A stretch of 64,000 bases of DNA, from positions 1-64,000 of the forward strand of contig JAEUUG010000013.1 in assembly GCA_016787565.1 (NCBI GenBank), written 5' to 3'. Of this stretch, positions 1 to 9,031 are shown one piece after another (the stretch's first letter is position 1; each line of letters opens with the position of its first letter). This DNA is from Cyclobacteriaceae bacterium (GTDB lineage Bacteria; Bacteroidota; Bacteroidia; Cytophagales; Cyclobacteriaceae). A program made the translations under genes and the position numbers. Below the pieces are notes generated by a model. The model saw only the letters and a program-made list of their open reading frames with translations. It was not told the DNA's origin and searched no databases.

Positions 1-25
1 AGCTTCGGCTGCTCTACTTGTTGTT

Positions 26-230
26 ATGTACCATGTTTACATTCTTTACAGTCCAACCTTTAACAAGACCTATGTCGGCTTTACTTCCGATCTGGAACAA
101 CGTTTCTTATCGCATAATTTTTTGGCTACCAAAGGATTTACCTTACGATTTCGACCTTGGGAAATTATTTATCAGGAAGAGTTTGAGAATAAGAAGTAAA
201 GCAAAATCTTTACGCGTTGATTACCATAAA
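26..230 (+). pseudogene. GIY-YIG endonuclease-like remnant, frameshifted
   Basis: Reading from the ATG at 26, the protein begins MYHVYILYSPTFNKTYVGFT and continues through RPWEIIYQEEFENKK to a TAA at 197-199, giving only 57 residues. This is the start of the small UPF0213/GIY-YIG nuclease fold (the paired VYIL and YVGFT strands, then RPWEIIY). Members are usually about 80-100 residues and continue with an acidic/basic helix. That helix appears to resume one frame over at 195-230 (SKAKSLRVDYHK), which points to a single frameshift followed by decay. No recognisable C terminus follows. The intact proteins are of uncertain cellular role. The remnant is probably non-functional, but a short expressed form cannot be excluded. 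Confidence 0.6.
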
Positions 231-331
231 CTTGTAATCTATTGTCACCAATTAACTTCAACATTTTTCAATCTGGCTCTACTCTCATTTCTATTATTTT
301 TAAATTAAACCATAGAACGTCAGGGAGTTTA

Positions 332-361
332 TTGCAGGTTAGCGGTGTTATTCTATTTTTG
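332..361 (+). promoter_or_regulatory. Bacteroidota-type promoter of tex
   Basis: A TTG at 332-334 and a perfect TAnnTTTG box (TATTTTTG, 354-361) are separated by 19 bases, which fits the known Bacteroidota primary-sigma promoter. The expected start site near 368 lies just upstream of the ATG at 378, so an ATG at 345 would fall inside the promoter. Confidence 0.65.
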
Positions 362-377
362 CCACCTGTTTAAAAAT

Positions 378-2666
378 ATGGAGCACGAAAATATTAATCG
401 CTGGGTTGAACAAATTGCAAGAGAGCTTTCGCTGCATGTCAAAAATGTAAAATCCGTTACTGATCTACTATCCGAGGGTGCCACCGTGCCTTTCATTTCG
501 CGATACAGAAAAGAAATGACCGGAAGCATGGATGAGGTAGCTATAACAAGCATACGAGATCGCATTGAGCAACTTCGCGAATTAGATAAGCGAAGGGAGT
601 CAATCATTGCATCGGTAGAAAAGCAAGGTAAGCTAACCACTGAGTTACTCCAGGCAATCGTTGGTGCAGCTACTCTATCTGAACTTGAAGACATTTATCT
701 TCCTTATAAGCCAAAACGGAAAACGCGAGCCAGCGTAGCGAAAGAAAAAGGTCTTGAACCGTTGGCTAAAAAATTATTCGACCAGGAAAGAATAAGTCTC
801 GAGCAATTCGCCTCAACTTTTATTGATACTGAAAAAGGCGTCAATGATTTACAGGAAGCACTGGATGGTGCACGTGATATTATTGCCGAGTGGATCAGTG
901 AAAATCCGGAAACGCGAAAAAATGTGCGTGAGCTTTTCTGGAAAGAGGGTGTCATTGAAACCCGTGTTATGAAGGGAAAGGAATCGGAAGGGCAGAAATA
1001 CAAAGATTACTTCGAATGGAAAGAGCCTATTCAGAATACACCCTCGCATCGCTTGTTAGCCATGCGCAGAGGCGAGAAGGAAGGTGTTTTAGCGTTGGAT
1101 ATATTTCCTCCGGAGGAGATCGTTATCAGTGCTCTTGAACGCCAGTTCATCAAAACCGAAAATGAATCTGCCGAGCAGATTAAATTGGCAATCACGGATG
1201 GGTATAAGCGCTTGCTCCGCCCCTCTCTCGAAACAGAGATACGGATGGAGTCAAAAATGAAAGCTGATGATGAGGCTATCAAGGTTTTTGCCACCAATCT
1301 TAAAGAGTTGTTGCTCACAGCACCTCTTGGGCAAAAATCCGTATTGGCGTTGGATCCTGGTTTCCGTACAGGGTGTAAAGTTGTTTGCCTGGATAAACAA
1401 GGAAAGTTTCTCCATTATGAAGCTATCTATCCAAATGAACCTCAAAAACAAATAGCTAAATCCGCTGTAGTTATTAAAAATCTGGTTGAAAAGTATACCA
1501 TCGAAGCAATAGCCATTGGCAATGGAACAGCCAGTCGGGAGACGGAGGCATTTGTAAAATCCATTGGCCTCAGCCATAAGATCATAGTCGTTATGGTGAA
1601 TGAAAGTGGCGCGTCTGTTTACTCCGCTTCAGATGTTGCACGGGAAGAGTTTCCGGATCAGGATGTTACTGTTCGCGGAGCGGTATCTATTGGAAGACGC
1701 CTCATGGATCCATTAGCGGAATTGGTAAAGATTGATGCAAAGTCAATTGGTGTGGGTCAATATCAACATGATGTTGATCAGGTTAAGCTTAAGCTTGGTT
1801 TGGACGATGTGGTGATGAGCTGTGTCAACTCTGTTGGGGTCGAGGTTAACACCGCAAGTAAGGAGCTTCTCTCCTACGTTTCAGGATTAAGTCCCGCATT
1901 AGCGAGAAATATTGTTGAGTACCGTAACCAGAACGGACCGTTTAAAGACCGCCATGCGTTGATGAAAGTACCCCGGTTGGGTGAGAAAGTTTTTGAGCAG
2001 GCCGCTGGATTTCTCCGCATCCGCGAAAATCAAAATCCGCTCGATGCCAGCGCAGTTCACCCAGAAAGTTACCCCATTGTCGAGCAGATGGCTGTTGATC
2101 TGGGTTGTTCTGTGAAAGATCTCATGAGCAGTGTGGATTTAAGAAAGCAGCTTGACTTGAAAAAGTATGTGACCGATAAATTTGGATTGCCTACTTTAAA
2201 CGATATCCTGGCAGAACTTGAGAAACCTGGACTTGATCCGCGTGAAGCTTTTGAGGTTTTTAGTTTTACTGAAGGTGTTCATGAAATCAGTGATTTGAAA
2301 GTGGGAATGAAATTACCGGGGATTGTTACAAACGTTACAAACTTCGGAGCTTTCGTTGATATTGGTGTACACCAGGATGGTCTCGTCCATATCAGCCATC
2401 TTGCTGATCGTTTTATTAAAGATCCCAATGATGCCGTTGCTGTTCAGCAGAAGGTAAATGTTAGTGTTGTTGAAGTAGATGTTGCCCGTAAACGGATTGG
2501 TCTTTCTATGAAGAGCGATCCATTTGCCCAGACCATCGAGCCACAGCAGCCCAAGGCGAATAAGCCAAAATCCGGTAACAGTAATAGCAGTAAACCAAAG
2601 CCGAAAGAAAAAGAGGTTAGCATGGAAGAGAAACTTGCCATGTTGGTGAACAAGTTTAAGAAGTAA
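378..2666 (+). CDS. tex: Tex family S1 RNA-binding protein
   Basis: Tex is a nucleic-acid-binding protein linked to transcription and RNA metabolism. The 762-residue product shows the family order: a helical N-terminal region (about 1-300); a YqgF/RNase H-like domain starting near 320 at VLALDPGFRTGCK; helix-hairpin-helix repeats around 495-560 (LSPALARNIVEYR, LMKVPRLGEKVFEQAAGF); and an S1 domain at about 640-710 (PGIVTNVTNFGAFVDIGVHQ). It ends in a basic, low-complexity Lys/Pro/Ser tail. An in-frame ATG exists at 345, but the promoter at 332-361 and the family N terminus (MEHENINRWVEQIA) favour 378. It stands alone ahead of the glycolytic genes. Confidence 0.95.
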   Translation: MEHENINRWVEQIARELSLHVKNVKSVTDLLSEGATVPFISRYRKEMTGSMDEVAITSIRDRIEQLRELDKRRESIIASVEKQGKLTTELLQAIVGAATLSELEDIYLPYKPKRKTRASVAKEKGLEPLAKKLFDQERISLEQFASTFIDTEKGVNDLQEALDGARDIIAEWISENPETRKNVRELFWKEGVIETRVMKGKESEGQKYKDYFEWKEPIQNTPSHRLLAMRRGEKEGVLALDIFPPEEIVISALERQFIKTENESAEQIKLAITDGYKRLLRPSLETEIRMESKMKADDEAIKVFATNLKELLLTAPLGQKSVLALDPGFRTGCKVVCLDKQGKFLHYEAIYPNEPQKQIAKSAVVIKNLVEKYTIEAIAIGNGTASRETEAFVKSIGLSHKIIVVMVNESGASVYSASDVAREEFPDQDVTVRGAVSIGRRLMDPLAELVKIDAKSIGVGQYQHDVDQVKLKLGLDDVVMSCVNSVGVEVNTASKELLSYVSGLSPALARNIVEYRNQNGPFKDRHALMKVPRLGEKVFEQAAGFLRIRENQNPLDASAVHPESYPIVEQMAVDLGCSVKDLMSSVDLRKQLDLKKYVTDKFGLPTLNDILAELEKPGLDPREAFEVFSFTEGVHEISDLKVGMKLPGIVTNVTNFGAFVDIGVHQDGLVHISHLADRFIKDPNDAVAVQQKVNVSVVEVDVARKRIGLSMKSDPFAQTIEPQQPKANKPKSGNSNSSKPKPKEKEVSMEEKLAMLVNKFKK

Positions 2667-2762
2667 TCTGCCATGTAAATCGGGTTACTGTTGGTATGGA
2701 AAAGTTTTTCAATCCATCAGCCAAAGAACTATCTTGCAACTCACCTATTAGAAACCTGATTT

Positions 2763-4415
2763 ATGTTTCCCAATCACAACCCAACAGAAACTGCAGCCTG
2801 GCAAAAATTAGAGATGCATTTTCTTACTATACAGGCTACACACATGCGTGAATTGTTTGCCGAGGATGCCAACCGCTTCGAAAAATTCCACCACACCTTT
2901 GAAGACATCTTAGTTGACTACTCTAAAAATATTCTAACAACAGAAACGCTAAAATTACTTTCAGAATTAGCACACGAAGTTGAACTTAAGGAAGCAATCG
3001 ATGCGATGTTTCGTGGTGAAAAAATCAACCAAACGGAAAGCCGATCGGTATTGCATGTAGCCTTGCGGAATCGTTCTAACACACCTGTTATTTTCGAAGG
3101 AGAAGACATCATGCCGGAAGTCAATCGGGTATTGGATCAAATGAAAAAATTCACGGACAGTCTTTTGAGTGGAGCATGGAAAGGCTATTCAGGAAAGCAA
3201 ATAACGGATATTGTTAACATCGGCATTGGTGGCTCAGACCTGGGACCCTACATGGTTACAGAGGCACTTCGCCCCTATTGGAAAGGCATAAAACCTCATT
3301 TTGTGTCAAATGTTGATGGGACTCACATTGCAGAAACACTCAAGCGGGTCAATCCTGAAACCACGCTTTTCATTATCGCATCAAAGACATTCACCACACA
3401 GGAAACCATGACAAACGCTGAATCTGCGCGAAAATGGTTTTTGGATAACACAAATGGTAAAGGTGAAGTAGCAAAACATTTCGTTGCTGTTTCAACAAAT
3501 CAGACGGAGGTTACAAAATTTGGTATTGCATCCGAGAACATGTTTGTGTTTTGGGATTGGGTTGGAGGCCGATATTCCTTATGGTCATCCATTGGTTTAT
3601 CCATCGCCTGCACCATCGGGTTTGAAAACTTTATCCAGTTGCTGGAAGGTGCACACGTCATGGATAATCATTTTAAAAATGAACCTTTTGAAAAGAACAT
3701 TCCTGTAACACTGGCGCTACTCGGAATATGGTATAATAATTTTTTTGGTGCAGCATCCGAAGCCATCCTGCCGTATGATCAGTATCTCCATCGTTTTGCT
3801 GCATACTTCCAGCAGGGAAATATGGAGAGCAATGGTAAATATGTTGACCGTAATGGGGACCCTGTTCATTACCAAACTGGCCCTATCATTTGGGGTGAGC
3901 CTGGCACGAACGGACAACATGCATTTTATCAACTTATTCACCAGGGAACAAAAATGATACCCTGCGATTTCATTGCGCCTTCTATTAGTCATAATCCGTT
4001 AAGCGATCACCACGACAAACTCATCTCTAATTTCTTTGCCCAGACAGAAGCTCTTATGACGGGAAAAACGGAGCAGGAAGTTGAACAGGAATTATCCAAG
4101 TCCGGTATGAGCAAAGAAGGAATATCCTTTCATACCGCGTTTCGGATATTTGAAGGAAACAGACCAAGCAACAGTATACTTTTCAAGCAACTTACCCCGC
4201 GCACATTGGGTAGCCTACTTGCGTTGTACGAGCACAAGATTTTTGTACAGGGTATTGTCTGGAACATCTTCAGTTTCGATCAATGGGGTGTTGAACTTGG
4301 AAAGGTTCTCGCAAAGAAAATTCTTCCCGAACTTAGTACAACCGATGAAATCAAGTCACACGATTCATCCACTAATGGCCTAATTAACTATTTCAAACGA
4401 TTGAAGTTCAATTGA
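2763..4415 (+). CDS. pgi: glucose-6-phosphate isomerase
   Basis: The cytoplasmic enzyme interconverts glucose 6-phosphate and fructose 6-phosphate. Its 550 residues match the usual bacterial long form. The paired SIS phosphosugar domains carry [12 protein letters not shown] (about 151) and [13 protein letters not shown] (about 207). The catalytic Glu lies in QGNMESNGK at residue 355, the His in NGQHAFYQ 31 residues later (386), and the Lys in [12 protein letters not shown] near 513; this spacing is that of characterised Pgi enzymes. It is followed on the same strand by pfkA and a ROK glucokinase, which together form the entry to glycolysis. pfkA seems to have its own promoter. Confidence 0.97.
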   Translation: MFPNHNPTETAAWQKLEMHFLTIQATHMRELFAEDANRFEKFHHTFEDILVDYSKNILTTETLKLLSELAHEVELKEAIDAMFRGEKINQTESRSVLHVALRNRSNTPVIFEGEDIMPEVNRVLDQMKKFTDSLLSGAWKGYSGKQITDIVNIGIGGSDLGPYMVTEALRPYWKGIKPHFVSNVDGTHIAETLKRVNPETTLFIIASKTFTTQETMTNAESARKWFLDNTNGKGEVAKHFVAVSTNQTEVTKFGIASENMFVFWDWVGGRYSLWSSIGLSIACTIGFENFIQLLEGAHVMDNHFKNEPFEKNIPVTLALLGIWYNNFFGAASEAILPYDQYLHRFAAYFQQGNMESNGKYVDRNGDPVHYQTGPIIWGEPGTNGQHAFYQLIHQGTKMIPCDFIAPSISHNPLSDHHDKLISNFFAQTEALMTGKTEQEVEQELSKSGMSKEGISFHTAFRIFEGNRPSNSILFKQLTPRTLGSLLALYEHKIFVQGIVWNIFSFDQWGVELGKVLAKKILPELSTTDEIKSHDSSTNGLINYFKRLKFN

Positions 4416-4423
4416 ATAAATAG

Positions 4424-4457
4424 TTGATGATAAAGTAATTCCAGTACCTTATTTTTG
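4424..4457 (+). promoter_or_regulatory. Bacteroidota-type promoter of pfkA
   Basis: A perfect TAnnTTTG box (TATTTTTG, 4450-4457) lies 17 bases ahead of the pfkA ATG at 4475, and a TTG at 4424-4426 sits 23 bases upstream, the long end of normal spacing. Confidence 0.5.
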
Positions 4458-4474
4458 ATCGATTTTTTTAAAGA

Positions 4475-5458
4475 ATGGAGAATAAAATTCTGAAAATTGG
4501 TGTCTTCACTTCCGGTGGCGATGCTCCTGGAATGAATGCCGCAATACGTGCCGTAGTACGGGCCTGCACCTATTACAAACTCGAAGCTTATGGCATTATG
4601 CGCGGTTACGAAGGAATGATTGATGGTGATATTGTGAAACTTGGGGCCCGATCGGTGGGCAATATCATTCAACGCGGAGGCACCATATTGAAATCTGCTC
4701 GAAGTACCGAATTCAGAACTCCGGAGGGAAGGAAGAAAGCTTACGACAATATCAAGAAGGAAGGCATTGAAGCGCTTGTTGCCATTGGAGGTGACGGTAC
4801 ATTTACCGGACTCCATAAGTTTTACGAAGAATACAAAATCCCCTCCATCTGTATTCCTGGTACGATTGACAATGATCTGGCCGGCACCGATTATACTATT
4901 GGCTATGATACAGCCACCAACACAGCCGTAGAGGCCATTGACAAAATCCGCGATACAGCACTTTCGCATAACCGCCTTTTCTTTGTTGAGGTCATGGGCC
5001 GTAATTCCGGTTACATCGCCATCAATAGTGGTATTGCAGGTGGTGCCGCAGCAGTTATTATCCCGGAAGAAAATATCACATTCGAGGAACTCTTCACACT
5101 CCTTGGAGCTGGAGAAAAATCAAACCGGAAATCGAATGTTATTGTGGTTGCGGAAGGTTCCAAAATCGGTGATGCCAACACGTTGGCGAAAATGGTAGCT
5201 GAACGCTCCTCCTACTTTGATATCAAAGTTACCATACTCGGTCACCTTCAGCGGGGTGGTTCCCCTACTTACTTTGACAGGGTTTTGGCCAGCAAAATGG
5301 GTATCGCTGCTGTAGAAGGCTTGCTTGCTGGAAAAATGGATGTTATGGTCGGTGTCCGTAATAATGAAATGGTGTATAATGATTTTGATACCATTATGAC
5401 CAAGCATCATGAAATTGACAGCGAATCTCTTCGCATCGCAAAAATACTTTCTATCTAA
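4475..5458 (+). CDS. pfkA: 6-phosphofructokinase
   Basis: This enzyme phosphorylates fructose 6-phosphate to the 1,6-bisphosphate, the committed step of glycolysis. The 327-residue length is that of the classical bacterial PfkA. Visible motifs are GGDAPGMNAAIR (about 14-25, phosphate binding), GGDGTFTG (about 105; the Gly after GGD is the ATP-type rather than PPi-type residue), PGTIDND with the catalytic Asp, and MGRNSGYIA in the substrate region. GHLQRGGSPT closes the active site. It lies between pgi and the ROK kinase; the ROK kinase start follows after only 20 bases, suggesting co-transcription. Confidence 0.96.
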   Translation: MENKILKIGVFTSGGDAPGMNAAIRAVVRACTYYKLEAYGIMRGYEGMIDGDIVKLGARSVGNIIQRGGTILKSARSTEFRTPEGRKKAYDNIKKEGIEALVAIGGDGTFTGLHKFYEEYKIPSICIPGTIDNDLAGTDYTIGYDTATNTAVEAIDKIRDTALSHNRLFFVEVMGRNSGYIAINSGIAGGAAAVIIPEENITFEELFTLLGAGEKSNRKSNVIVVAEGSKIGDANTLAKMVAERSSYFDIKVTILGHLQRGGSPTYFDRVLASKMGIAAVEGLLAGKMDVMVGVRNNEMVYNDFDTIMTKHHEIDSESLRIAKILSI

Positions 5459-5478
5459 ATTTTTAATTGAAATTTATC

Positions 5479-6459
5479 ATGAGGGAATTAACCGTTGGTA
5501 TTGATATCGGAGGTACAAACACCAAGTATGGAATTGTTGACCGAAGTGGCCAGGTATTATCGCACGGAAGTGTTTCGACAACCAAACATGAAGAGTTTAT
5601 TGATTATTTTAAAAGTCTGGCCAAAGCACTGCGTGATGAATTTCAAAAAATCGAAGGAGAGTATAAAATTATTGGTGTAGGCGTAGGTGCAGCCAATGGA
5701 AATTATTACAAGGGAACCATTGAGCGGGCCACAAATTTGAAATGGAAAGGCATCATTCCGCTGGCCGATATGTTTAGAGAAGAGTTTGATATTCCTTGTA
5801 TTGTAACCAACGATGCCAACGCTGCGGCAGTTGGTGAAATGATTTACGGAGGTGCCAAAGGATTAAAGGATTTTGTTGTTATTACCCTCGGTACAGGCTT
5901 AGGAAGCGGATTTGTTTGTAACGGACAACTCCTTAACGGCAAGCACGGTATTGCCGGAGAGGTGGGGCACACTTCCGTTAACCCGGCTGGTAGATATTGT
6001 AATTGTGGCAAGCGTGGTTGCCTCGAAACGTATGTATCGGCCACAGGTATAAAACGCACAGTGTATAAATTGTTGGCCGATCACCTTGAACCAAGTGAAC
6101 TTCGGGGCATCAGCTTTGATAACCTGACAACAAAAATGATCACAGAATCGGCCATGCGTGGCGATATCGTTGCACTTGCTGCTTTTGAATATACCGGCAG
6201 AATATTGGGAATGAAGCTGGCAGAGACAGTTGTACACACCGATCCGGAAGCTATTTTTCTATTTGGCGGCCTTTCACTGGCAGGCGATCTTATTTTCAAA
6301 CCAACCATCAAGCACATGGAAGCTAACCTGATGCCGCTTTTCAGGGGAAAAGTAAAAGTGCTACCCTCAGGGTTACAAAATCAAGCTGCCCCTATACTTG
6401 GAGCAAGTAGCTTAGTTTGGAATTATCTTGATAATCAGCCCAAAGCTGAAGTTGTGTGA
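5479..6459 (+). CDS. ROK family glucokinase
   Basis: The protein is expected to phosphorylate glucose with ATP and so feed Pgi. The N-terminal GIDIGGTNTKYG is the phosphate-1 loop. ITLGTGLGSGFV is the second nucleotide motif, and CNCGKRGCLETYVSATGI is the ROK zinc signature with its Cys residues intact. It is 326 residues from the ATG at 5479; a TTG at 5467 is possible but would add only MKFI. Location directly after pgi and pfkA supports glucose as substrate, though some ROK kinases use N-acetylmannosamine, fructose or other sugars. A second, diverged ROK kinase is encoded at 45062-46000. Confidence 0.88.
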   Translation: MRELTVGIDIGGTNTKYGIVDRSGQVLSHGSVSTTKHEEFIDYFKSLAKALRDEFQKIEGEYKIIGVGVGAANGNYYKGTIERATNLKWKGIIPLADMFREEFDIPCIVTNDANAAAVGEMIYGGAKGLKDFVVITLGTGLGSGFVCNGQLLNGKHGIAGEVGHTSVNPAGRYCNCGKRGCLETYVSATGIKRTVYKLLADHLEPSELRGISFDNLTTKMITESAMRGDIVALAAFEYTGRILGMKLAETVVHTDPEAIFLFGGLSLAGDLIFKPTIKHMEANLMPLFRGKVKVLPSGLQNQAAPILGASSLVWNYLDNQPKAEVV

Positions 6460-6525
6460 AAAGCATTTGCCTTTCATTACACCAAACTAATCTAACCATT
6501 CTTTCTGTCTAAATTCGTAATGATG

Positions 6526-6553
6526 GCAACCCTTTCCGGGGATGCTCCGTCCT
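6526..6553 (+). promoter_or_regulatory. ECF-type promoter upstream of its own sigma gene
   Basis: GCAACC (6526-6531) and CGTCCT (6548-6553) are spaced by 16 bases, close to the generic ECF promoter GGAACC-N16/17-CGTCTA. The site lies 37 bases ahead of the ECF sigma start codon, so autoregulation is likely. This is a motif match only. Confidence 0.55.
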
Positions 6554-6590
6554 GTGCATGAAGGCTTCACTAAACTGATAAAAATACCCG

Positions 6591-7142
6591 ATGCAACTAC
6601 TCATTCAGGGTTGCAAGAAAAACGACCGCGAAAGTCAGCGCCTGCTGTACAAGCATTACTATGGGTATGCTATGCGGATTTGTGCGCGCTATTGTCGTTC
6701 GTTTGAGGCCTCCAAAGAAATTGTGAATGACGGGTTTCTTAAAGTGTTTAGTAAGCTTGAACAACACGATACAGAGGCTTCCTTTAAAGGTTGGTTACGA
6801 AAAATAATGATTAACACCGCTATTGACCATTACCGCAAAGAAGTAAAGCATCATCATTATGAAAGCATTGATATGACATATAAGATTAAATCGGATGATG
6901 TGAGTGTAGTGGATCAGCTTTCGTACGAAGAGTTGATAACATTGATTCAAACGCTGTCACCGGCATACAGAACTGTATTTAATCTCTATGTAATTGATGG
7001 TTATACACATGAGGATATCGCAACGCTACTTGGAATATCCATTGGTACTTCCAAGTCGAACTTGATGAAAGCCAAGGAAAACCTAAAAAAGAAATTGGCA
7101 AGCACGAATAACTCTGAAATCTATGCAAAGTATATCGGATGA
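6591..7142 (+). CDS. ECF-type RNA polymerase sigma factor
   Basis: A 183-residue sigma factor with only regions 2 and 4. Region 2 spans about 20-90 (KEIVNDGFLKVFSKL, FKGWLRKIMINTAIDHYRKE) and region 4 about 110-170 (LSPAYRTVFNLYVIDGYTHE, then DIATLLGISIGTSKSNLMKA, the helix-turn-helix that reads the -35). It would direct RNA polymerase to a small regulon. An in-frame stop at 6579 limits the start to 6591. Its last 20 bases overlap the next gene, whose N terminus looks like an anti-sigma segment, so the two are probably translationally coupled and functionally paired. The ECF-like promoter upstream suggests self-activation. Confidence 0.93.
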   Translation: MQLLIQGCKKNDRESQRLLYKHYYGYAMRICARYCRSFEASKEIVNDGFLKVFSKLEQHDTEASFKGWLRKIMINTAIDHYRKEVKHHHYESIDMTYKIKSDDVSVVDQLSYEELITLIQTLSPAYRTVFNLYVIDGYTHEDIATLLGISIGTSKSNLMKAKENLKKKLASTNNSEIYAKYIG

Positions 7143-8448
7143 CGAGTTAGACAAACTAATGAAAGAAGCCGCACAAGGCTTTTCACCACCTGACGATCCT
7201 GCTGCATGGAAGGAAATGTCGAATAAACTGGACGAGCGTGATAAATTCATAGCATGGAAGAAATGGGGATCAATCACCTTCATTGCATTGCTGGTTATCT
7301 CCACAAGTATAGTATATTATTATACCCAAGAGCGTGGTGAAAAGATCAATTCCTCAGTATCACGAATTAAGTCGCAGAAGGATATTTCAGAAGCAAGAGT
7401 AAAAGCCAATCCCGACAAAGCCACTACCAATAAATCTCATGAGGTTGAAGTCGCAATACAAGGTACTTTTAATCAACCAGAGGTTTCACCTACACTCAGT
7501 ATACCCGTCAAAAAGAACAAGGTAGCAGATTATCATTTTAGCGGTAAGGATCAATCTGAAAATCACCGAATAAAGCCTACTGCTCATACTTCAAAATCGG
7601 GTATTGCACAGGTTTCCGAACGTTTAACGACTCTACCAGAAACGGAATTAGCAACAGCACAGGATTTAGCCGAAAAAGAAACTCAAACTACTTCCGACAA
7701 TGCTGCGAACCTTTCAAGTCCCAATTCAGAAAACAAAATTGTTTATGCTCCGGATTCCGCGAGTTTGCCTGCAGATAGTGAGTTAATCGGTAACGAAAGG
7801 AGAGCTGCTGATGAGGACAGGATTGATAATCCAAAAACAGATTCACATCACTATCCCTTTAGTATTAAGTTGGCTTTCTCCCCAGACTTTTCTTCCATCA
7901 ACTTCTTTACAGCCGATAAACCTGGAATAAACATTGGATTGTTGGCAGGATATACTTTCAACCAACGATGGTCAGTTTACACAGGAGCTATTTTATCACG
8001 AAAAATTTATACGAGCACTGAAATTGATAAACCGTATTCATCGGGAGGGTATAATTATCCTATTACCGAGTTGAATGGTGATTGTAGAGTAATAGATATT
8101 CCCGTAAATATTTACTATTCCTTTTTCACCAATCGTTCATTTTCTCTTAAAGCAGGATTGGGACTATCCTCCTACCTGATGCTACAGGAAGACTATACCT
8201 ATTCCGTTAAAAAATATTACACAACCGATACATACTATCAGCGTATTGACCATCAGAATAACGAGTGGCTTGAAGTGATGAATATCTCGTTGCTGGTACA
8301 GAAAAAAGTGAGCGATCGTTTTTATCTGGAAATTGAACCATTCTATAAAGCACCACTCGCTGGAATAGGCGAAGGTAAAGTGTCGCTGGTCAGCCTTGGA
8401 ACTTTTCTTACCCTACGATTTGATATCCAACCCAACAAACCCAACTAG
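7123..8448 (+). CDS. Membrane-anchored protein with C-terminal outer-membrane barrel; putative anti-sigma partner
   Basis: This 441-residue protein has three parts: a short charged N-terminal segment (1-45, SDDELDKLMKEAAQGFSPP), one hydrophobic helix (about 48-68, ITFIALLVISTSIVYYY), and a polar, low-complexity linker to about 240. The last 195 residues alternate in polarity like an outer-membrane barrel (FSIKLAFSPDFSSINFF, IGLLAGYTFNQRWSVYTGAI, SLKAGLGLSSYLML) and end in LRFDIQPNKPN. The N terminus resembles short anti-sigma segments, and the gene overlaps the ECF sigma gene by 20 bases. If both predictions hold, one chain would link cytoplasm, inner membrane and outer membrane. The anti-sigma role is inferred from position and topology. 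Confidence 0.65.
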   Translation: MQSISDDELDKLMKEAAQGFSPPDDPAAWKEMSNKLDERDKFIAWKKWGSITFIALLVISTSIVYYYTQERGEKINSSVSRIKSQKDISEARVKANPDKATTNKSHEVEVAIQGTFNQPEVSPTLSIPVKKNKVADYHFSGKDQSENHRIKPTAHTSKSGIAQVSERLTTLPETELATAQDLAEKETQTTSDNAANLSSPNSENKIVYAPDSASLPADSELIGNERRAADEDRIDNPKTDSHHYPFSIKLAFSPDFSSINFFTADKPGINIGLLAGYTFNQRWSVYTGAILSRKIYTSTEIDKPYSSGGYNYPITELNGDCRVIDIPVNIYYSFFTNRSFSLKAGLGLSSYLMLQEDYTYSVKKYYTTDTYYQRIDHQNNEWLEVMNISLLVQKKVSDRFYLEIEPFYKAPLAGIGEGKVSLVSLGTFLTLRFDIQPNKPN

Positions 8449-8452
8449 AAGT

Positions 8453-9031
8453 ATGAAAACATTACAAAAACTCATCTCAGTATCCTGCATCATTCTGATC
8501 TGCCTGTACACGGGCTGTTCAAGCAGTGAAGATCCTTCTCCTTCCGATTGCACTACAAGTACGCTCGCTGTGTCTGTCAAGACAAAAATAAATCCATCAG
8601 CCTGCGGAACAAATAATGGAAGCATAGAAGTTGAAGCTTCAGGTGGTGAGGCGCCCTACACCTTCGCAATAGGTTCAGGGAGTTTCTCCAGCACATCTGT
8701 CTTTCAAAACCTGGGAGGTGGAACATTTTCAATCACAGCCAAAGATACCAAGGGATGTACAAAAATAGTTGCATCCACACTTTCAACGGGCGTCACCTAC
8801 ACTACAGATATCCTTCCTATTTTTCAGGCTAAATGTCAATTTACAGGATGTCATCCAACGAATGGAAACTGGTTTGATTACACCACAGCAAAAAGTAAAG
8901 CCAGCATCATTAAAACTAAAACAGGTGATAAATCAATGCCGAAAAATAATGGTGACGGAAATGGCGGACCACTTTCAGATGAGCAAATCGCGCTGATTGC
9001 CTGCTGGGTGGATGGCGGTGCACCTAATTAA
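8453..9031 (+). CDS. Lipoprotein with SprB-like repeat and CX4CH cytochrome-like domain
   Basis: From the ATG at 8453 (a longer in-frame start at 8396 would lie within the previous gene) the product is 192 residues. It has a lipoprotein signal ending CLYTGC. Residues about 40-105 form one repeat resembling those of the gliding adhesin SprB (ACGTNNGSIEVEASGGEAPY, GTFSITAKDTKGC). The C-terminal 85 residues (TDILPIFQAKCQFTGCHPTN, later DEQIALIACWVDGGAPN) look like the small c-type cytochromes of Bacteroidota and Planctomycetes, but the haem motif is CX4CH instead of CXXCH. It follows the sigma/barrel pair after 4 bases, so is probably in that operon. The function is unknown. Confidence 0.7.
   Translation: MKTLQKLISVSCIILICLYTGCSSSEDPSPSDCTTSTLAVSVKTKINPSACGTNNGSIEVEASGGEAPYTFAIGSGSFSSTSVFQNLGGGTFSITAKDTKGCTKIVASTLSTGVTYTTDILPIFQAKCQFTGCHPTNGNWFDYTTAKSKASIIKTKTGDKSMPKNNGDGNGGPLSDEQIALIACWVDGGAPN

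Noticed and set aside
1..25. Possible 3' end of a tRNA before the GIY-YIG remnant
   Set aside because: Small nucleases of this type sometimes follow tRNA genes, but only 25 bases are visible and no acceptor stem or TPsiC arm can be drawn.
18..308. 96-residue open frame at the window start
   Set aside because: Its first half is the wrong frame of the GIY-YIG reading frame at 26-199; only 195-230 matches the family, as the shifted continuation. It is not a separate gene.
4388..4969. 193-residue antisense open frame over pfkA
   Set aside because: It lies wholly opposite the well-supported pfkA gene and shows no family pattern or signal peptide; it is a codon-use shadow.
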